From Puffinus mauretanicus (taxonomy: Eukaryota; Chordata; Aves; Procellariiformes; Procellariidae): 64,000 nt of DNA. The position numbers and the translations under genes are program-made. Shown piece after piece: positions 46,033-58,491 of the stretch. The notes below the pieces were generated by a model. It ran no database searches and was not told the origin of the DNA. It was given only the letters and a program-made list of their open reading frames with translations. The number at the start of each line of letters is the position of its first letter. Position 1 is the stretch's first letter. The stretch covers positions 360,211 through 424,210 of the forward strand of contig JAJKFH010000347.1 of assembly GCA_023333565.1 (NCBI GenBank), in the 5' to 3' direction.

Positions 46033-49000
46033 AAAAAAGCATACATAATCTAAAAAGTAAAAAATGTAAGGACTAGCAGCAGAAATAATGATTATAGATA
46101 GAGGATATCACGATCAATAGCTCATGGACTTAACACATCAGAGAATCAAATATAGTATGTTGAAACAAAATTACATGACTCCTCTGCTTCTTGTTTGAGT
46201 CTGCTTGAGCATAATCAATTTCCTTTCCAAAACCAAACAACAAGGAGAAACAACCTAGTAGTTCCTTATTAAAACAAAATCAAATCCAAACACAAACAAA
46301 AAAGTTTGACAAACTAAGGTAACGTCAAGCATCTGGCACCATCAATATCAGATGATAACTGAATGTCTATAGTAGAAGCAGCAGCATGTCCTGTAGGAAC
46401 ACGAAGTGAGGTGGGAAAGAAGAAAGGAGGGAAGGGGAAGAGAATTAAATATCTCTTTATGGGTAACTATTTATGTGTTTTTCTCTAACAAAGAAAATGG
46501 ATCAATCCATAGAAATGTGGTATTCAGGTATGGTTAGAAAAATATAGATAATTACTTGTAGGAAGCTGACTTTTTTTTTTTTTTTTGAGAAAAAGAAAAG
46601 TTAGGGTGACATTGTCCATGTTTGTTGCTGACATATCTATTTAGATTGTCTACTTGTTGCAATAGAGTATTGTCGTAATACTGTACTGTGGCAAGTCTCA
46701 CTTGACTCACAGAACCTTATCTAAATCTGCCTACATCTGAGAACACAAGAGAACATAGGTTTAACTGGAATTTCACAGGCACTGTTGGCACTTGCTCAGT
46801 GCGAGTTTGTCGTTGTTGGTTTTGTAAGAGCTTGAACTTTGCACAGATCACTTCATAACAGAGAAGGTATAGGAAGAGTTAAGCATTTGTAGTGATCATC
46901 CTTAGTTGTGCTTAGAGTATAATGCTGTGAGACAACAGTACTTGTGTTATAAGGACACGTTCTGGATATTAAACCTGACATAATTTAGTATTCTCTTTCT
47001 CATGAATCACTTTTGCTTATTTACCACCCAATGACCACTATACAAAAGCACTTTTGTAATGCTCTTCTGATAGAGAAAACTTCTGTGTAGAAAAATTGTG
47101 TTCTATGATGGCAGAACATATATCCATATTTTTAACCTTTGATAATAGAAATCGAAGACAACAGCCATACACACTGTATTGTTGTTGATACACTCAATGC
47201 ACATTCGCTCAACAGTAAGTGCTTCACAATCTATCCCCACATGCAAAAGGGAAACAAACAAAAACCCGCAAATTCCCTCCACAATACTGTTGGAAGAGAG
47301 AAAACCCAGGAATGTTGGAAAACATAAATTAAAATTTGGCCTTGAACAATAATGTGGGTCAGATTAAGATTACACATTGAATTTGTATTGGATATAGATC
47401 AAGATAACATAAAAAATGCATGCAGTTATTTCCAAACTAAAACAACCTGCTCAGCCTTCTGAATTTTTCTAATGTTCTTCTGAAGTCTGAACTGGCCCAT
47501 GGCTACAGGGGCCAAGCACTTAATCTACAGGGTTAGGACACTATCTCTTAGGATAATGAAAATCTCTAGCTAAATCTACAGGCAATCCAAACAGACAACT
47601 TAATTTTGCTAGAAATTGAAATAAAAAACTGTAACATTGAGGAAAACTATACATCATTATTTCTCAGCAGCAAAAAGATATAAAGATTTTAGAGTAGATT
47701 CTAACACTCTGCAAATTAAACCATAAGAAAGTTTGTTTCTTCTTTTCTTCTGGAGGAACAGGGAACAAAAGAAAGCAAACCCTGCAAAAAAGATATTCAT
47801 TAAAAAAAGTGAATCAAGTAACTGAATAGAGCAAACATCATCAACAGAAAATCTGGCTGATTTGGCTGATATATTTTCACAAAACATAAGTATGTAAGTA
47901 CATATCTATTAATTTATAAATACATAAATGTACACCATATAATATATTAAATTGGAGATATATGTGAGATAAAGTAAAGTTTAACAACAATATGATGTCA
48001 GAAAAGTAAAGAAATATGTGCTGTTCAGGAGTCAGGAGCAGAAGTTTAATTTCTTCAATTTGTTGGATTTTCAGTGACTGAAGGGAGAAGTAGCTTGACA
48101 TCTGGTTTTAGAAACTGTAAGCGCAAAGGCAAACTCAGGACTCAACATTATTTCCAAAAAAAAAGTAGTGTATATTCTGAAGCATATCAAAATTGTAACA
48201 GGTAACGCATGATGTTTTTTATGCAGTGAGTTAATTAACAAACAAAAAAAGTAACAATTTCCACAGATGCCCCATCAAACACTACGGGGGAAGCACAGAT
48301 GGGGCACCATCAAGTGGCACAAATGCTCTAGTACTCATTTATAAAATCTGCATAATTCTTCTGAACACCTGAAGGCCTGCAAAAAACCACATTTAAATAT
48401 AGTGTTGGAAATACCTCCACATATTAAAAATTGCAAAAATATATGTGTATGTATATATAGATGATGATAAGGCAAGGAGTGGTGCTTAAGTGATGGCTGC
48501 TTCATAATCTGTGGAATTTAGGGAAAAAAAACATGATACAGAGACAAAAGGATACCTTGTGGACAAACATTAAGTATTAGGTCCTCCTAGCCTCAGCTGA
48601 ATGCAGCTGAGTACAGACTGCTTTTTCAAAAGTCTGTCGGACTTCCAAAGTTTTGGTCACTTGGCACTTTTAGGCCTGTTTCATCTATCTAACTTCTTTT
48701 GTTTTTTCAAACTCCCCTAGCTCATTTTAATTTAATTTCCATGGAGAGTCATCCCCGGATTGTATTTATTTTTGGATCCTTGGTTTTGTTCAAAGAAAAA
48801 CTTCCTTTCATTTATGATCACAGTTCACTGCATCATCACAGCTTTTGAAAGAGAGTTTTAGATGGTGAAATGTAACATCTTTTAAATTTAATTTTTCCAT
48901 TTAAAAGTAGTTACTAAAATGTCACCATCATTTAAACAGAAAAGAATTACATACCACACAGTGCTATAGCACCAAATATCTGAATCAAATATTGCACTGT

Positions 49001-49230
49001 TCTCAAATGTATTTTTGTCTATTCCTTCCCTCAATAAGCAGGAGCAAAAATCAAAAGGGTGCAAAAAGCTGCACCAACCCTGGTTTAAAGCAAAATGCAC
49101 AAAATCTCTCTTTCCATCATTTTTTATAATAAACTTTCTATTTCTTGAATATACTTCTGAGCCCTCCAGATTGGCAAAAATCATTGACAGAGAGCTATGA
49201 AATGAGCCAAGTGTATTTTCTATTTTATTA
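46033..49230. other. AT-rich noncoding stretch
   Basis: Contains a T16 run at 46571-46586. A candidate splice-bounded 66-base open segment ends before GTAAGTGC at 47213, but its acceptor is weak. A 116-codon minus frame at 48888-49238 is unrecognised. Confidence 0.45.
46571..46586. repeat. T16 run
   Basis: Sixteen T residues. Simple sequence. Confidence 0.85.
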
Positions 49231-51530
49231 GAAAACACATTAGTAAAATATCTTGCTTTCCCCTTTGTGAGGGGAGTAAAATCCTTCTCCTGAAAGGCTT
49301 TTTGTTGGTTTGTTTGCTGCTGTTGAATGATCCTTGGCTGTACAGTGGAAAGGGCATTCCTTTAGGACTTTAAAGGCAAAGTAGAAAAAATGACATAAAA
49401 GCCTTGCTTGGATTTGATTGATGCACTCTCATATTTGAAGTTCACTCACAGCTTTGTGCTAGAAGACCAGGGTCACTCCATCCAGTCCTCTAATGAGACT
49501 GTGCATGAACACTTGCAGCTTTGTAGGCCTTGTTTTAATCAGAGATTGAGAAACACTCCTGACTGATAGTCTTCAGGATCAGATCTAAACAGAAAATAAC
49601 ATGCTCGATTTGGCCTCTGAAGGTGGGTTGAGCAAATCTTTGTGATGTATTGGAGCATTTGCTGAGTGCAAGCACACGTGGTATGGTTCCTATTTCTGTC
49701 GGCAAATACAAATTTTTCACTCAGCAGGCATAATCAGAGCTAACTCGAGAGGAGAAATAACAAAAACTCAACAGCCCTTAGCAACTCAGCATGGCATAGA
49801 GGGATTTAAGACTTCAGCATTTTATCTCTATCAGTATGAAAATGTATGAGGAAATCTGAACTTTGGAAGTGCAAATAAACACATTTAACACATTATAAAC
49901 CACCTATTCTACCAATGACTCCTGGGTCTTTTCTTTTTCTATTTTTCCTTTGCCAGCCTCTCTCTCCTGAAATAATAAACCTGGTTCATTAATTTGGGTT
50001 TAAACTAAAAACAATTTGTTTTGACAGTTACTTTAGAGGTAAGGGAGGAAGTGTGCATGAGCTATTGTTAGCATCTCTAAACTGATCGTGGAGACAAAAT
50101 CATGTTCTGCATTTCATAATGTTTTGTTTCTCTGCGGCTCCTGTTTACTTCCCTTCTCTTGGCTGAGAGACGAGTCCAATCCAGTGCTTGAGGTTGCTGA
50201 ATACATGACGACAATAAAAGTGTTAGGTATCCTACCTAAATCTAATTCAGGTAATTGCGTTCTGCAAAAGTAAAATTCTCTCTGTAGTTTTAACTAAAAA
50301 TATTTGCTTTACCTCCTAGGAACTGCTGTGTCAATGGATGTGGTTTACAATCACTAACATTTCATTGTGTGTGAATATCTGCATATATGTAGAGACTTTG
50401 GAAAGGAAAAGAAGGAATTTTTACACAGGATAATAGACTACTGAGGAAATGGAAGAAAAACAAATTCACAAGCTTATATTAGCACTGAAAAGCATTTGAA
50501 ACACTGAAGATTTAACACAGTGGTTCTTTCTCAGCTTGCTTCTCTGTCATCCCTGGATTACTATATTTGTTTTCCAAATCTCCCTCTTTATTGTTTAATC
50601 TGCATCACTTGCATCTCCTCCATGTGTTGTTTTCCACACCGTGTTAGCCTGTGTCCTTACAGCAAACAAAGCTGTACTCCTGCCTCCTCTGAACTGCGTC
50701 GTAGAACTGGACATCACAAGCTACTGCACTTGCATTTCATCACTGAGTATACCCTTTAACACGTTCACCTCCCACGAAAATGTACTAAAAAGTGCTTCTT
50801 CGCAAGAACAACAGAACAAGCGTGGATTTCGTAGCCAAGCAACTAAATAACAAGAAAAAATGAAAAATAAAAAGAAAGTGTTTAAGTTGCCCTAAATTTA
50901 GAATGACTTCTCTGGTTTACTCCAGATTTCCCCTCAAAACACAATTTTTGGTAAAGATGTACCATGAAAGCTTTGAAGAGACTGTTTTTGTGTGGGGCAA
51001 TTTAGATATGTAGAATTAGAAAGCAAGCTTGTAATGGGAAATGTACTTAACTATAAAATGACTGAAGAGCCTGAAATAAAGTAGTGAATGGCTTCAGACT
51101 GACAGATTTACAAGTGCAAAACAGCAGATTTCCATTTCTCTACCAGAATTTGCAAAGGCTGTACCTGTTAGTACTGATTTTGATATCAGATGCCAGGCTG
51201 TCAGGATCACTATTTGTTTTCATTCCCAGTGAGTTTTTTTCTGTTGGTTTTAGCATGCCACTGCAAAAAACTTTTACTGAGTAGATCTAACTGCTAATCA
51301 CTTACTCAGAGCTGAAAGCAGCAACCCGTTATGAATCATTCTGTGGGTATTAATAGACAATGAGTTCTTTCACATCTTCTGGTTTAATTCTTTCTCTCTA
51401 GATAATATCCCTTATTTCAATTACAGTGTTTATCTTTTGAAGACAACTAACCCTCCCTCTAATTGCATTATTCCTAGAAACACCTTGCTGTTTTTTTCCT
51501 TGGTACTTTACAGCTGAATATGAAAAGCAG
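49231..51530. other. AT-rich noncoding stretch
   Basis: A 61-codon plus frame at 50088-50273 reads into a TTCAG-GTAATT donor-like site, with a protein-like segment NPVLEVAEYMTTIKVLGILP, but its upstream acceptor is poor and no family is recognised. Nothing else is supported. Confidence 0.4.
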
Positions 51531-51539
51531 CATGATTAA

Positions 51540-51920
51540 TCTTTGCTACCTCATGGACCACAACACTGAAGAAGGAAAATGTTGTGGCCCAGACCATAAT
51601 TTGGTGTTGACATCAACCTGACCTGTGACAGACATGGCAGACCCATTTTAACTCCTCCACAGAGTGTTCAAGCAGATGCTGCATTGGAGCGGTGGAGTAG
51701 CAAACTCCAGCTGAAGTACAGAAATTCCCTAAAACGAGGCCGTTCAACCATCCAATTGCAGCGTGGGTGGGTCTCTAGCGAAAAGCATATCTGAGGATTC
51801 AGCCTGGAGACAGGACAAGTTCAAGCTGGAGGATGAGATCCAAACCAAGACGTACCATGAGGACAGACCTGCTTTCAACCAGCAAGCCTGCAAACACTGA
51901 GATCAGGGGTGTGTTTCTTG
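51540..51920. other. GC-richer unrecognised stretch ending at a donor-like site
   Basis: Composition and CpG rise relative to the flanks. All frames are broken by stops. It ends near 51921 in TTTCTTG then GTAAGCC, a donor-like site. It could be a noncoding-RNA exon or a decayed repeat; I cannot assign it. Confidence 0.2.
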
Positions 51921-51929
51921 GTAAGCCCT

Positions 51930-54000
51930 CTGTTATGTTCATACATTACTTCTGGGAGTAAAGGAAGACTCTTTTTTTTAAATTTTTATATGTGGCAAAC
52001 ACTGGAATCGCCCCATTTACATTAGTTCCTTCTTAAAGAAAAGATCTCCTTCGCTAGCCACATCCTCACGAAAGCAACCCACTGCCATTTGCTTAGAGAA
52101 GCATCAACCGCATTGAGGTTCTTCCTGCACTTCCCTTCTCATGTGAAGAACGAGCAGTGCTGAGCACAGGCAAAGGCATAGCTCTGCCCTAGGGAGAGTT
52201 TTACTAGGGAAATTTAGGGGAAAGGAATGGTTACCTCTGCTTACCACCAACATAAAGCCATTCTTCAGCTTATTTGCCTGAGAAACCAAAGCTTTTCAGA
52301 AAACATCAGATAGTGTATCAGTTATTCAGCATTATACTAAACAAGAAAAAAGAATTGTGATGTCCTTTTTGTTTAGATAGCTGATACTTGTTTAATGTTT
52401 TCTTTTCCTTTGGAAACAATCATCTCCCTACTCCTTCTTTTCTAAATTACCTTAGGGCTTGCCTGATTTCTTGGTGAATTTCCAGTTTCTATTGCTTCAC
52501 TTTGCTTCACTAGCCAGATCTCATCCAAAAAGTGGTCTTGTAAGAGCCTTGAGTTCACTCAGAGTTGCCATAAATGTAAATCTCAATTTACAAAACCCAG
52601 CATCTTGTGCTTTTATGAAGTGTTTTTTATCTGATATACTGATTTACCTTCTTTCTTGTCATTTTTGTAACATCAGTTGCACTTACTGTACTCGCAGATT
52701 ATTTGCTTAAATGTTAGACTTATGCTACATTAAAAAAAAAAGAATCATATGGCAAACATTATTAGCAAAAGCAACTGGTTGGGAGTAATTCAGTCTGGCC
52801 CTGCACCTTTGAAAAGACTGTAGCTGGTTACTTGAGCTACATAAATTAGTAAAGTAAAAATAAGAGATCAGAGAGAAGAAAAGGTGAAATCTAGTGAAGC
52901 ATGGATGGATATTGATTTTAAAAGAGCTCTTATTCCACAGTTACTAACCTCTTATTTGTCTTCTCCCTCTTCCTGAAGTGTATTTACTGCTATACATGGT
53001 CTTTCCTCAAGCGTTACAGAGAAGCAATACACGTCTGGCTGAGATAATAAAGGATATGAGAGTAATAAAAAGGTCTTGTCTAAAGAGAAATTAGTGTGCT
53101 TGAAAATACAGGGTCAAATTCCTCTATTAATTTCAGCAGTGAAGCTTTATTAAAAATCAGTGGGGACACAGTAACAAAACAGAAGAAAGTGTGCCCTTAA
53201 AAGCTGGCAGTGGTCTGTGCGGTGTGTAATCAGTGGACCTGCTTCTCTTTCAAACCCAATCGCTTATTTTCTAAAATGGAGCAAATTTCTGGGACCCGTA
53301 GTGCTATTGCAGTAATGCCTGCCTGTAATAATACAACACATAATATATTAGTATCCCCCAAACTCTTTTCTATATTACCAAAGTACATATGTAAATCAAA
53401 GTAAGACATCCAACTTAGATACAACAATATGATAAGATGAAATTAAACTAGTGGTGTTCTTTCCCTCTGAGGGCAGGAACATCCTGTTCAGAAAAAGGCT
53501 AATGAAAGTTCAAAACAGAAATTTTTAGAATAAAATGTAATTGAACTATGTATTTCTAAGCTTGTGAGTTCATTGTTTGCATTTACACTAAAGAATGATG
53601 TTTCAGACCTTTCACATTTTTACAATGTACTATAATGATTTTGAGTATAATAAAACAACAGAGATTAATATTAATGTATTTAAATTAAGGAAATGGCTAC
53701 AAGTTTTCATCATGTATGTAAAGATCTACATGGCACATGATATAATAAGGTGTCATAAATAAGTGACTTTATAATTAAAATGCATTTATTTAAATATAGC
53801 AGCATGGTAATATTTTCTATATATCTGCAGTCCAAGGAAAGCTGTGAGTAGAGTCACCGTGAGGAAAAGCCTTCGGGGCAAAACACTAAAATAATAAAAG
53901 TATCTACTTCTTATGCAGAGCAAACAGAAAGAGGGAAAGTCATTTGCAGAGACTTGAAAAATATCATCACCTGTGTTAGGTAACTAGATACAAACATACG
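51930..54000. other. AT-rich noncoding stretch
   Basis: Short frames only (for example 52459-52710, Leu/Ser/Cys-rich). No repeat recognised. Confidence 0.5.
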
Positions 54001-54027
54001 CTTACCTAATTTCTGTTTATTTTGTAC

Positions 54028-54105
54028 CTTGCAGCTATAGCAGGAGCATTACTTTCTTTAGTAACTGCAGATAAAATTAGCATCCCACCCAGAGTAATAA
54101 ACAAT
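54028..54105 (-). other. Candidate 78-nt coding-type exon on minus strand
   Basis: On the minus strand a strong acceptor (TGTTTTGTTTCTTTTCCAG) is followed by a segment open in one frame. After one split base it reads LFITLGGMLILSAVTKESNA then PAIAA. It is hydrophobic at first, like a membrane segment or signal sequence, then polar. It can end at CAAG then GTACAA (opposite 54027), giving 78 nt, or at TTAG then GTAAGCG (opposite 54005), giving 100 nt with the stop TAG as its last codon. I do not recognise the protein. The splice signals and protein-like composition make this the best exon candidate in the window, but 26-33 codons can be open by chance. Confidence 0.3.
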
Positions 54106-54466
54106 CTGGAAAAGAAACAAAACATGATTTATCGTTATGTTTTGTTTTGCTTAATTCAGCTATATTTTGGCTCCACATTTGTGGCTTGAACACATTCCTG
54201 TCAGGGCAAGAGCTAGTTTCACTGACCCAGGGACAGTGCCAGAAGCAGTGACTTGGCCAAGTTGGCTCAGGTTATGGACCAGGCACCCTCTGGCCAAGCA
54301 GCTGCCATACTCACATCCACCTTTCATCATCATCTTGGGACCTGGCAGAAACACTATTTAGAAAAAAAAAAGCATTTTCCTGTAGCAGATTCTTGGATGT
54401 ACAACTCCACATCCTGATAACGTCATTTTGGAGACTCTCCTGGATGTTTTGCACTCAGAAAATTCC

Positions 54467-54481
54467 TGTGTGTGTGTGTGC
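54467..54481. repeat. TG microsatellite
   Basis: Seven TG units. Simple sequence. Confidence 0.9.
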
Positions 54482-54513
54482 TATTTTACATGCACTTAGT
54501 GGTATATGGACTT

Positions 54514-54531
54514 AAAAAAAAAAAAAAAAAA
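54514..54531. repeat. A18 run followed by GA repeat
   Basis: Eighteen A residues followed by GAGAGAGAAGAAAAG. The preceding sequence has no mRNA-like features, so a retroposed tail is not supported. Confidence 0.85.
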
Positions 54532-54554
54532 GAGAGAGAAGAAAAGCTAAACTC

Positions 54555-54565
54555 ACCTGCTCACC
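54555..54565 (-). other. Two tandem strong splice-donor sequences
   Basis: On the minus strand, CCAG then GTGAGCAG then GTGAGTTT gives two near-consensus donors eight bases apart, the second being a perfect CAG-GTGAGT. All three frames carry stops shortly upstream (TAG, TGA, TAG within about 25 bases), so any exon ending here would be noncoding. It lies 450 bases upstream, in minus orientation, of the exon candidate at 54028-54105. Confidence 0.3.
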
Positions 54566-55061
54566 TGGCCGGTTTTCTAGGCTACTTCATAAGAAATGAA
54601 AAAATGTTACATTGCCCAAATTAGAAGTGGGCACCAAAATACCTGTGAGTTTGTGTAAGCAGAAAATAGACAGAGTCTGGACTTGTTATTACTTCCTTTA
54701 GAAAAGAGATATAATATAAACAGAAAATGAATTATTGAAATGTTTTCATTCCAACAAATAGAAATAAAACCCTGAAACCTTTTAAAATGAAAAGCATTCT
54801 TTGTGATGAAATTATAACAAAGTTAGTACAAATATACAGTAAGTTCATATTTCATTATTGCTGTAAAGGATGTACAGACATCCTACAAGAGCTAGCAAGA
54901 CTCAAAATTAAGGGTATTTGAAAGTACAATACGTGAAACAGGCACCAAGTCATTAAAACATAGGAAACAGAGGATGAAAACGAGCATGCTTTCCATTCTT
55001 AGACAAGCATCAGTTATAAATAACTGCTCTCCAAACAAAAATGTTTCTGAATCAAAGAAAG

Positions 55062-55076
55062 AAAAAAAAAAAAAAA
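55062..55076. repeat. A15 run in A/G-rich sequence
   Basis: Fifteen A residues flanked by AAAG units. Confidence 0.85.
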
Positions 55077-55537
55077 GAAAAGCAAAGGTCTAACTGCCAT
55101 GTAAACTCATTTTAAATGTCATGTCTTATTAGAACCCAATAAGTGGAATGTCTGTTTTCCCCCTTTGGTTGAGCCATCAAATTTGTCAAAATTTTATGAT
55201 AATTCATTCCATCATTCCTCAGACATTTAAATGACAGACAGTCCTTGGGAAAAAAAAAATCCCTGTAATCCTACTCTTCATGTTAAACTGCCTCTAGAGA
55301 GGTTTTTAAAATATACCACATCATGGTAGGAGCAGAGCCCTAAACTTCTCAATTCCACTTATGATTTGCTGCCTTTTTGGAAAATGACAATAAATTGGCT
55401 CTCTACTATTCTTGACCTCTTGACTTCTGAACCATGGCTGTCCATGCCTTAACTTTGCTTGTTTAAGTCAGCAGCTATCGTATCACTCTGATCCTCTCCC
55501 AGAGGGTCTGGAGATTTAAACTCTCCTGAACGGTTAA

Positions 55538-55557
55538 GCTCCCCCTCTAGTGTTCAC
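55538..55557. promoter_or_regulatory. CTCF-like motif
   Basis: CCCCCTCTAGTGTTCAC resembles the common CTCF site form GCGCCCTCTAGTGG, matching CCCTCTAGTG exactly. It is the best of the CTCF-like matches in the window. Binding is not shown. Confidence 0.3.
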
Positions 55558-58370
55558 TGCTCATCACATTATTCCTCCAAGAAGAAGGGAAGAGACATGT
55601 CACTTTATAACTTCTCACAGAGACAGTTTCCAGTCATTTATAGTTTAAGAGTATAATGGCAGTAGCAAGAAGATTAAAAGGTAAAGAGAGTCCTTTAAAT
55701 CTGTTTTTATTTGGCTTCTTTTAGCTAACTTTGTAAGAACAAACAGAAAATAACAATGAAGATTCTAATTTGAAATTAGTGCAAAACAATGCCTGATCTT
55801 TCAAAAAATATCTAGTGGCGTGCAGAGTATCTGAAACAGTCAGTGTTTAGAAGGCAAACAATAGTATAGCATTATCCTTGGGAAAGCATCAATTTGCACA
55901 TAGGTGAGTAAATTAATAACTGAAACCAAGGTGCAAGAATTCTTCATTTAAGTGTTGATTATGAATCAAATTGGGGTAGAGGTTTCTCACATATCCCTTT
56001 CCTTAGTAAGTCTTGCTAGTGACCTGCAAAAGACATCCTTTATTGCTTGAGGGTCAGTATATTCATATATATGCATGCTCATCGATGATTTGGATTTACT
56101 TTAATGAAATGAAATCTAAATGAAAATCAGTTAGTCGTAATAATCAAAATCTGGAAGCCTGAAAGGTTAAAAGTTCAGTCTCTTTGTTAAACACAGCCTT
56201 GGACCCTCAGCTAGACACAACCAGAATTTATTGTACTGTGGAAACACGGAAAAAATAAACCCTTGCACTTCAGATGAGGGTACATCAGCATGTGATCTGC
56301 AAATCTGAATTGATTTTATTTTTAAATGCACGGGGTTTGAGTTAAACTGATGAATGTAAAAGCAGCCCTCTCCTTCAAGTCCCCCCCTGCAAATCCCAAA
56401 CATAAAAAAAACCCCTTCATATAATACCATTAAAAATTCAAAGCACAGATGCTGATCTGCAACAGAAAATCTTTTGTTGTCTGTTAGCTCAGATAATTTT
56501 TCTTAACTGGTATCTACCTGTGATTCATTTAAGCAGTACTTCTCTTCATACAGTAGCCACTGTTTAACTGCACAGAAATTAAAAAAAGAAAAGTTAGACA
56601 GATGTCATGCTAAAAATTACTGGTTTTGTTTTAGATATGAAAACATCTACCGAATGATCTCCTAGCAAAATTCTGGTGGAGCAATTCCTACTGTTACAAT
56701 GATTCTCTTGCAAAAGAAATGCTGTGGTAAATTATGTTGATTATGCTGAAATTTCAAAAGATAAAAAGAAATCATGCCCTGTTTGATAACTTCTACATGG
56801 CTTATTTAACTTTTGCCTTTTCAATGTGAGTGTCCTTTTTTTTTTTTTTAATGTTAAATATTGCAGCTTGTAAAAATTGAAGTAAAAATGTAAAACATAT
56901 CTGAACAAAATCAGATGCTATAATGGATTTAGTACTATTTTTTCCTCGCTATATTCTTTCATGAACAGTTTCCATATCTGGATTTTTCATTCCAAGTCAC
57001 ATTGAAAGCTCCCTACTGCAGTGGACAATTCTGCCTTCCACATGCTTTTGCGAGGTATACACAGTTGCAAAATTCTTGTACCTAAAATAAAGAAGTGTTT
57101 TAGAAAATACAGTTGGGAATTTTGCAAGCTTCTGAAAGTTGTTTATTCTGCTGGTGCTGCAGCAGAGCTCTGTAATCAGAACACATTTAGACTGGTTAGA
57201 GCAGCGAGTTGCAAGTGCGTGTGGATTATATCTGTGCTGGGGAATTTCTGGCTGAAGTGGACAGAACTATTGAAATCCAGCTTAGTGCAATCTCTTCACA
57301 AAAGTGCAATTTCTAAAGTACTATAGAAATAAGATATATAAGTGCAAAGGTAGGGCATGGATTGATTATTTTGGAAGAAAGAGACAGCTAAATATGAAAA
57401 TATGAATCATCATCTTTAATACCATTATTCTGGGTACAGGACACTGTTGGACAGAGAGCTGAAATATAATGAGCATTGACTAATGAGGGCATTAAATCAT
57501 CCACAAAGCAAAGACTGATGTCTTCCTTATGTGTAGACCACTCCACATTGTATGCAAAAGCAAGTATCTAAATGAGATGCGCTTCAGTTCCTCGGCACTA
57601 CAATGGCAGTACCCATCCTGTCCTGCCGTCCTCCAGCGAGTATCCTGGAGAATAATACACTGTTGTGGCTGAGGAGAAGATTGCTTGGTGTCAAGTTGGC
57701 TGGTGCTCCCAAAAAGGGCAGATGATCAGCTATGTTGCAATAGGACTGGCCTGATTCACAGCGCAAGGAAACAAGTCAGATGAGAAACCCAACCCGAGGG
57801 AGGAAGTAAATAAAGCTCAAATTGTAACTCAGAATCTTAATCAGTTTCCGAACGGTTCCTCTGGCAAGAAATCAGTTGCTGTGTGAAGAGGAGCAGGGTG
57901 CAGAGAAGACTTTCAGGAAGAAGTAGGCAGAAAGAGAGGAAATAAAGACACAGCTATGCTATCCACCGCACAAACTTCCCCATACGGAGGAGTCAGCATA
58001 GAGGAATGGACACAGAATTTTATTGAAGCCTTTTGCTCCTGAATTCTGGTTCCTTCAACAGTAAAAGTCAAAATAAAGAGCTATAAAGATTGTTTCAGAC
58101 ATCTAAGACTAAAAGATGGCACATACTTCAAAATATATATTAAAAAATGGTATTGACTGGTAGTGTAGACATAAAGTGAATAAGAGAAAGGTTAAAAATA
58201 AAGAAGAAAAAAGGAATTTTCTCTACCATTCTCCTGGACAATCAAAATGCTTCAGAAAAAATTAAAGGAGATAACAATAGAACTGATAAGGAGTTCTTCA
58301 TAAAAATGTGTATAATGTCTTATTAATTGATTACACTTACTGTTACAAGAAATTATGCTCTAAATATGTT
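55558..58370. other. AT-rich noncoding stretch
   Basis: A 101-codon plus frame at 57021-57326 and a slightly GC-richer piece at 57570-57950 are unrecognised. A T-run lies at 56838-56850. AATAAAG hexamers occur but without gene context. Confidence 0.45.
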
Positions 58371-58375
58371 TAAAC

Positions 58376-58491
58376 TGGCAATTTACTGTACTTTTGAATT
58401 TAAAAAAACAACACTAAAGGTAATGATAAGGCTACAATTATAAATCCTACATGAGATTAGAAGAACCGTTCATCACTTGGCAATTTACTGT
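58376..58491. repeat. Repeated 14-mer TGGCAATTTACTGT
   Basis: The exact 14-mer occurs at 58376-58389 and again at 58478-58491 in the same orientation, 102 bases apart. Flanking sequence does not match, so it is either chance or a pair of binding sites. Confidence 0.7.

Larger units (their letters stand above)
54106..55537. other. AT-rich noncoding stretch with simple repeats
   Basis: Holds a TG microsatellite, an A18 run, an A15 run and a tandem pair of donor-like sites listed separately. Opposed 64-codon frames at 54160-54361 are open on both strands, which argues against coding. Confidence 0.45.

Noticed and set aside
54467..54531. Processed pseudogene with poly(A) tail
   Set aside because: The A18 run is preceded by a TG microsatellite and no mRNA-like or coding sequence.
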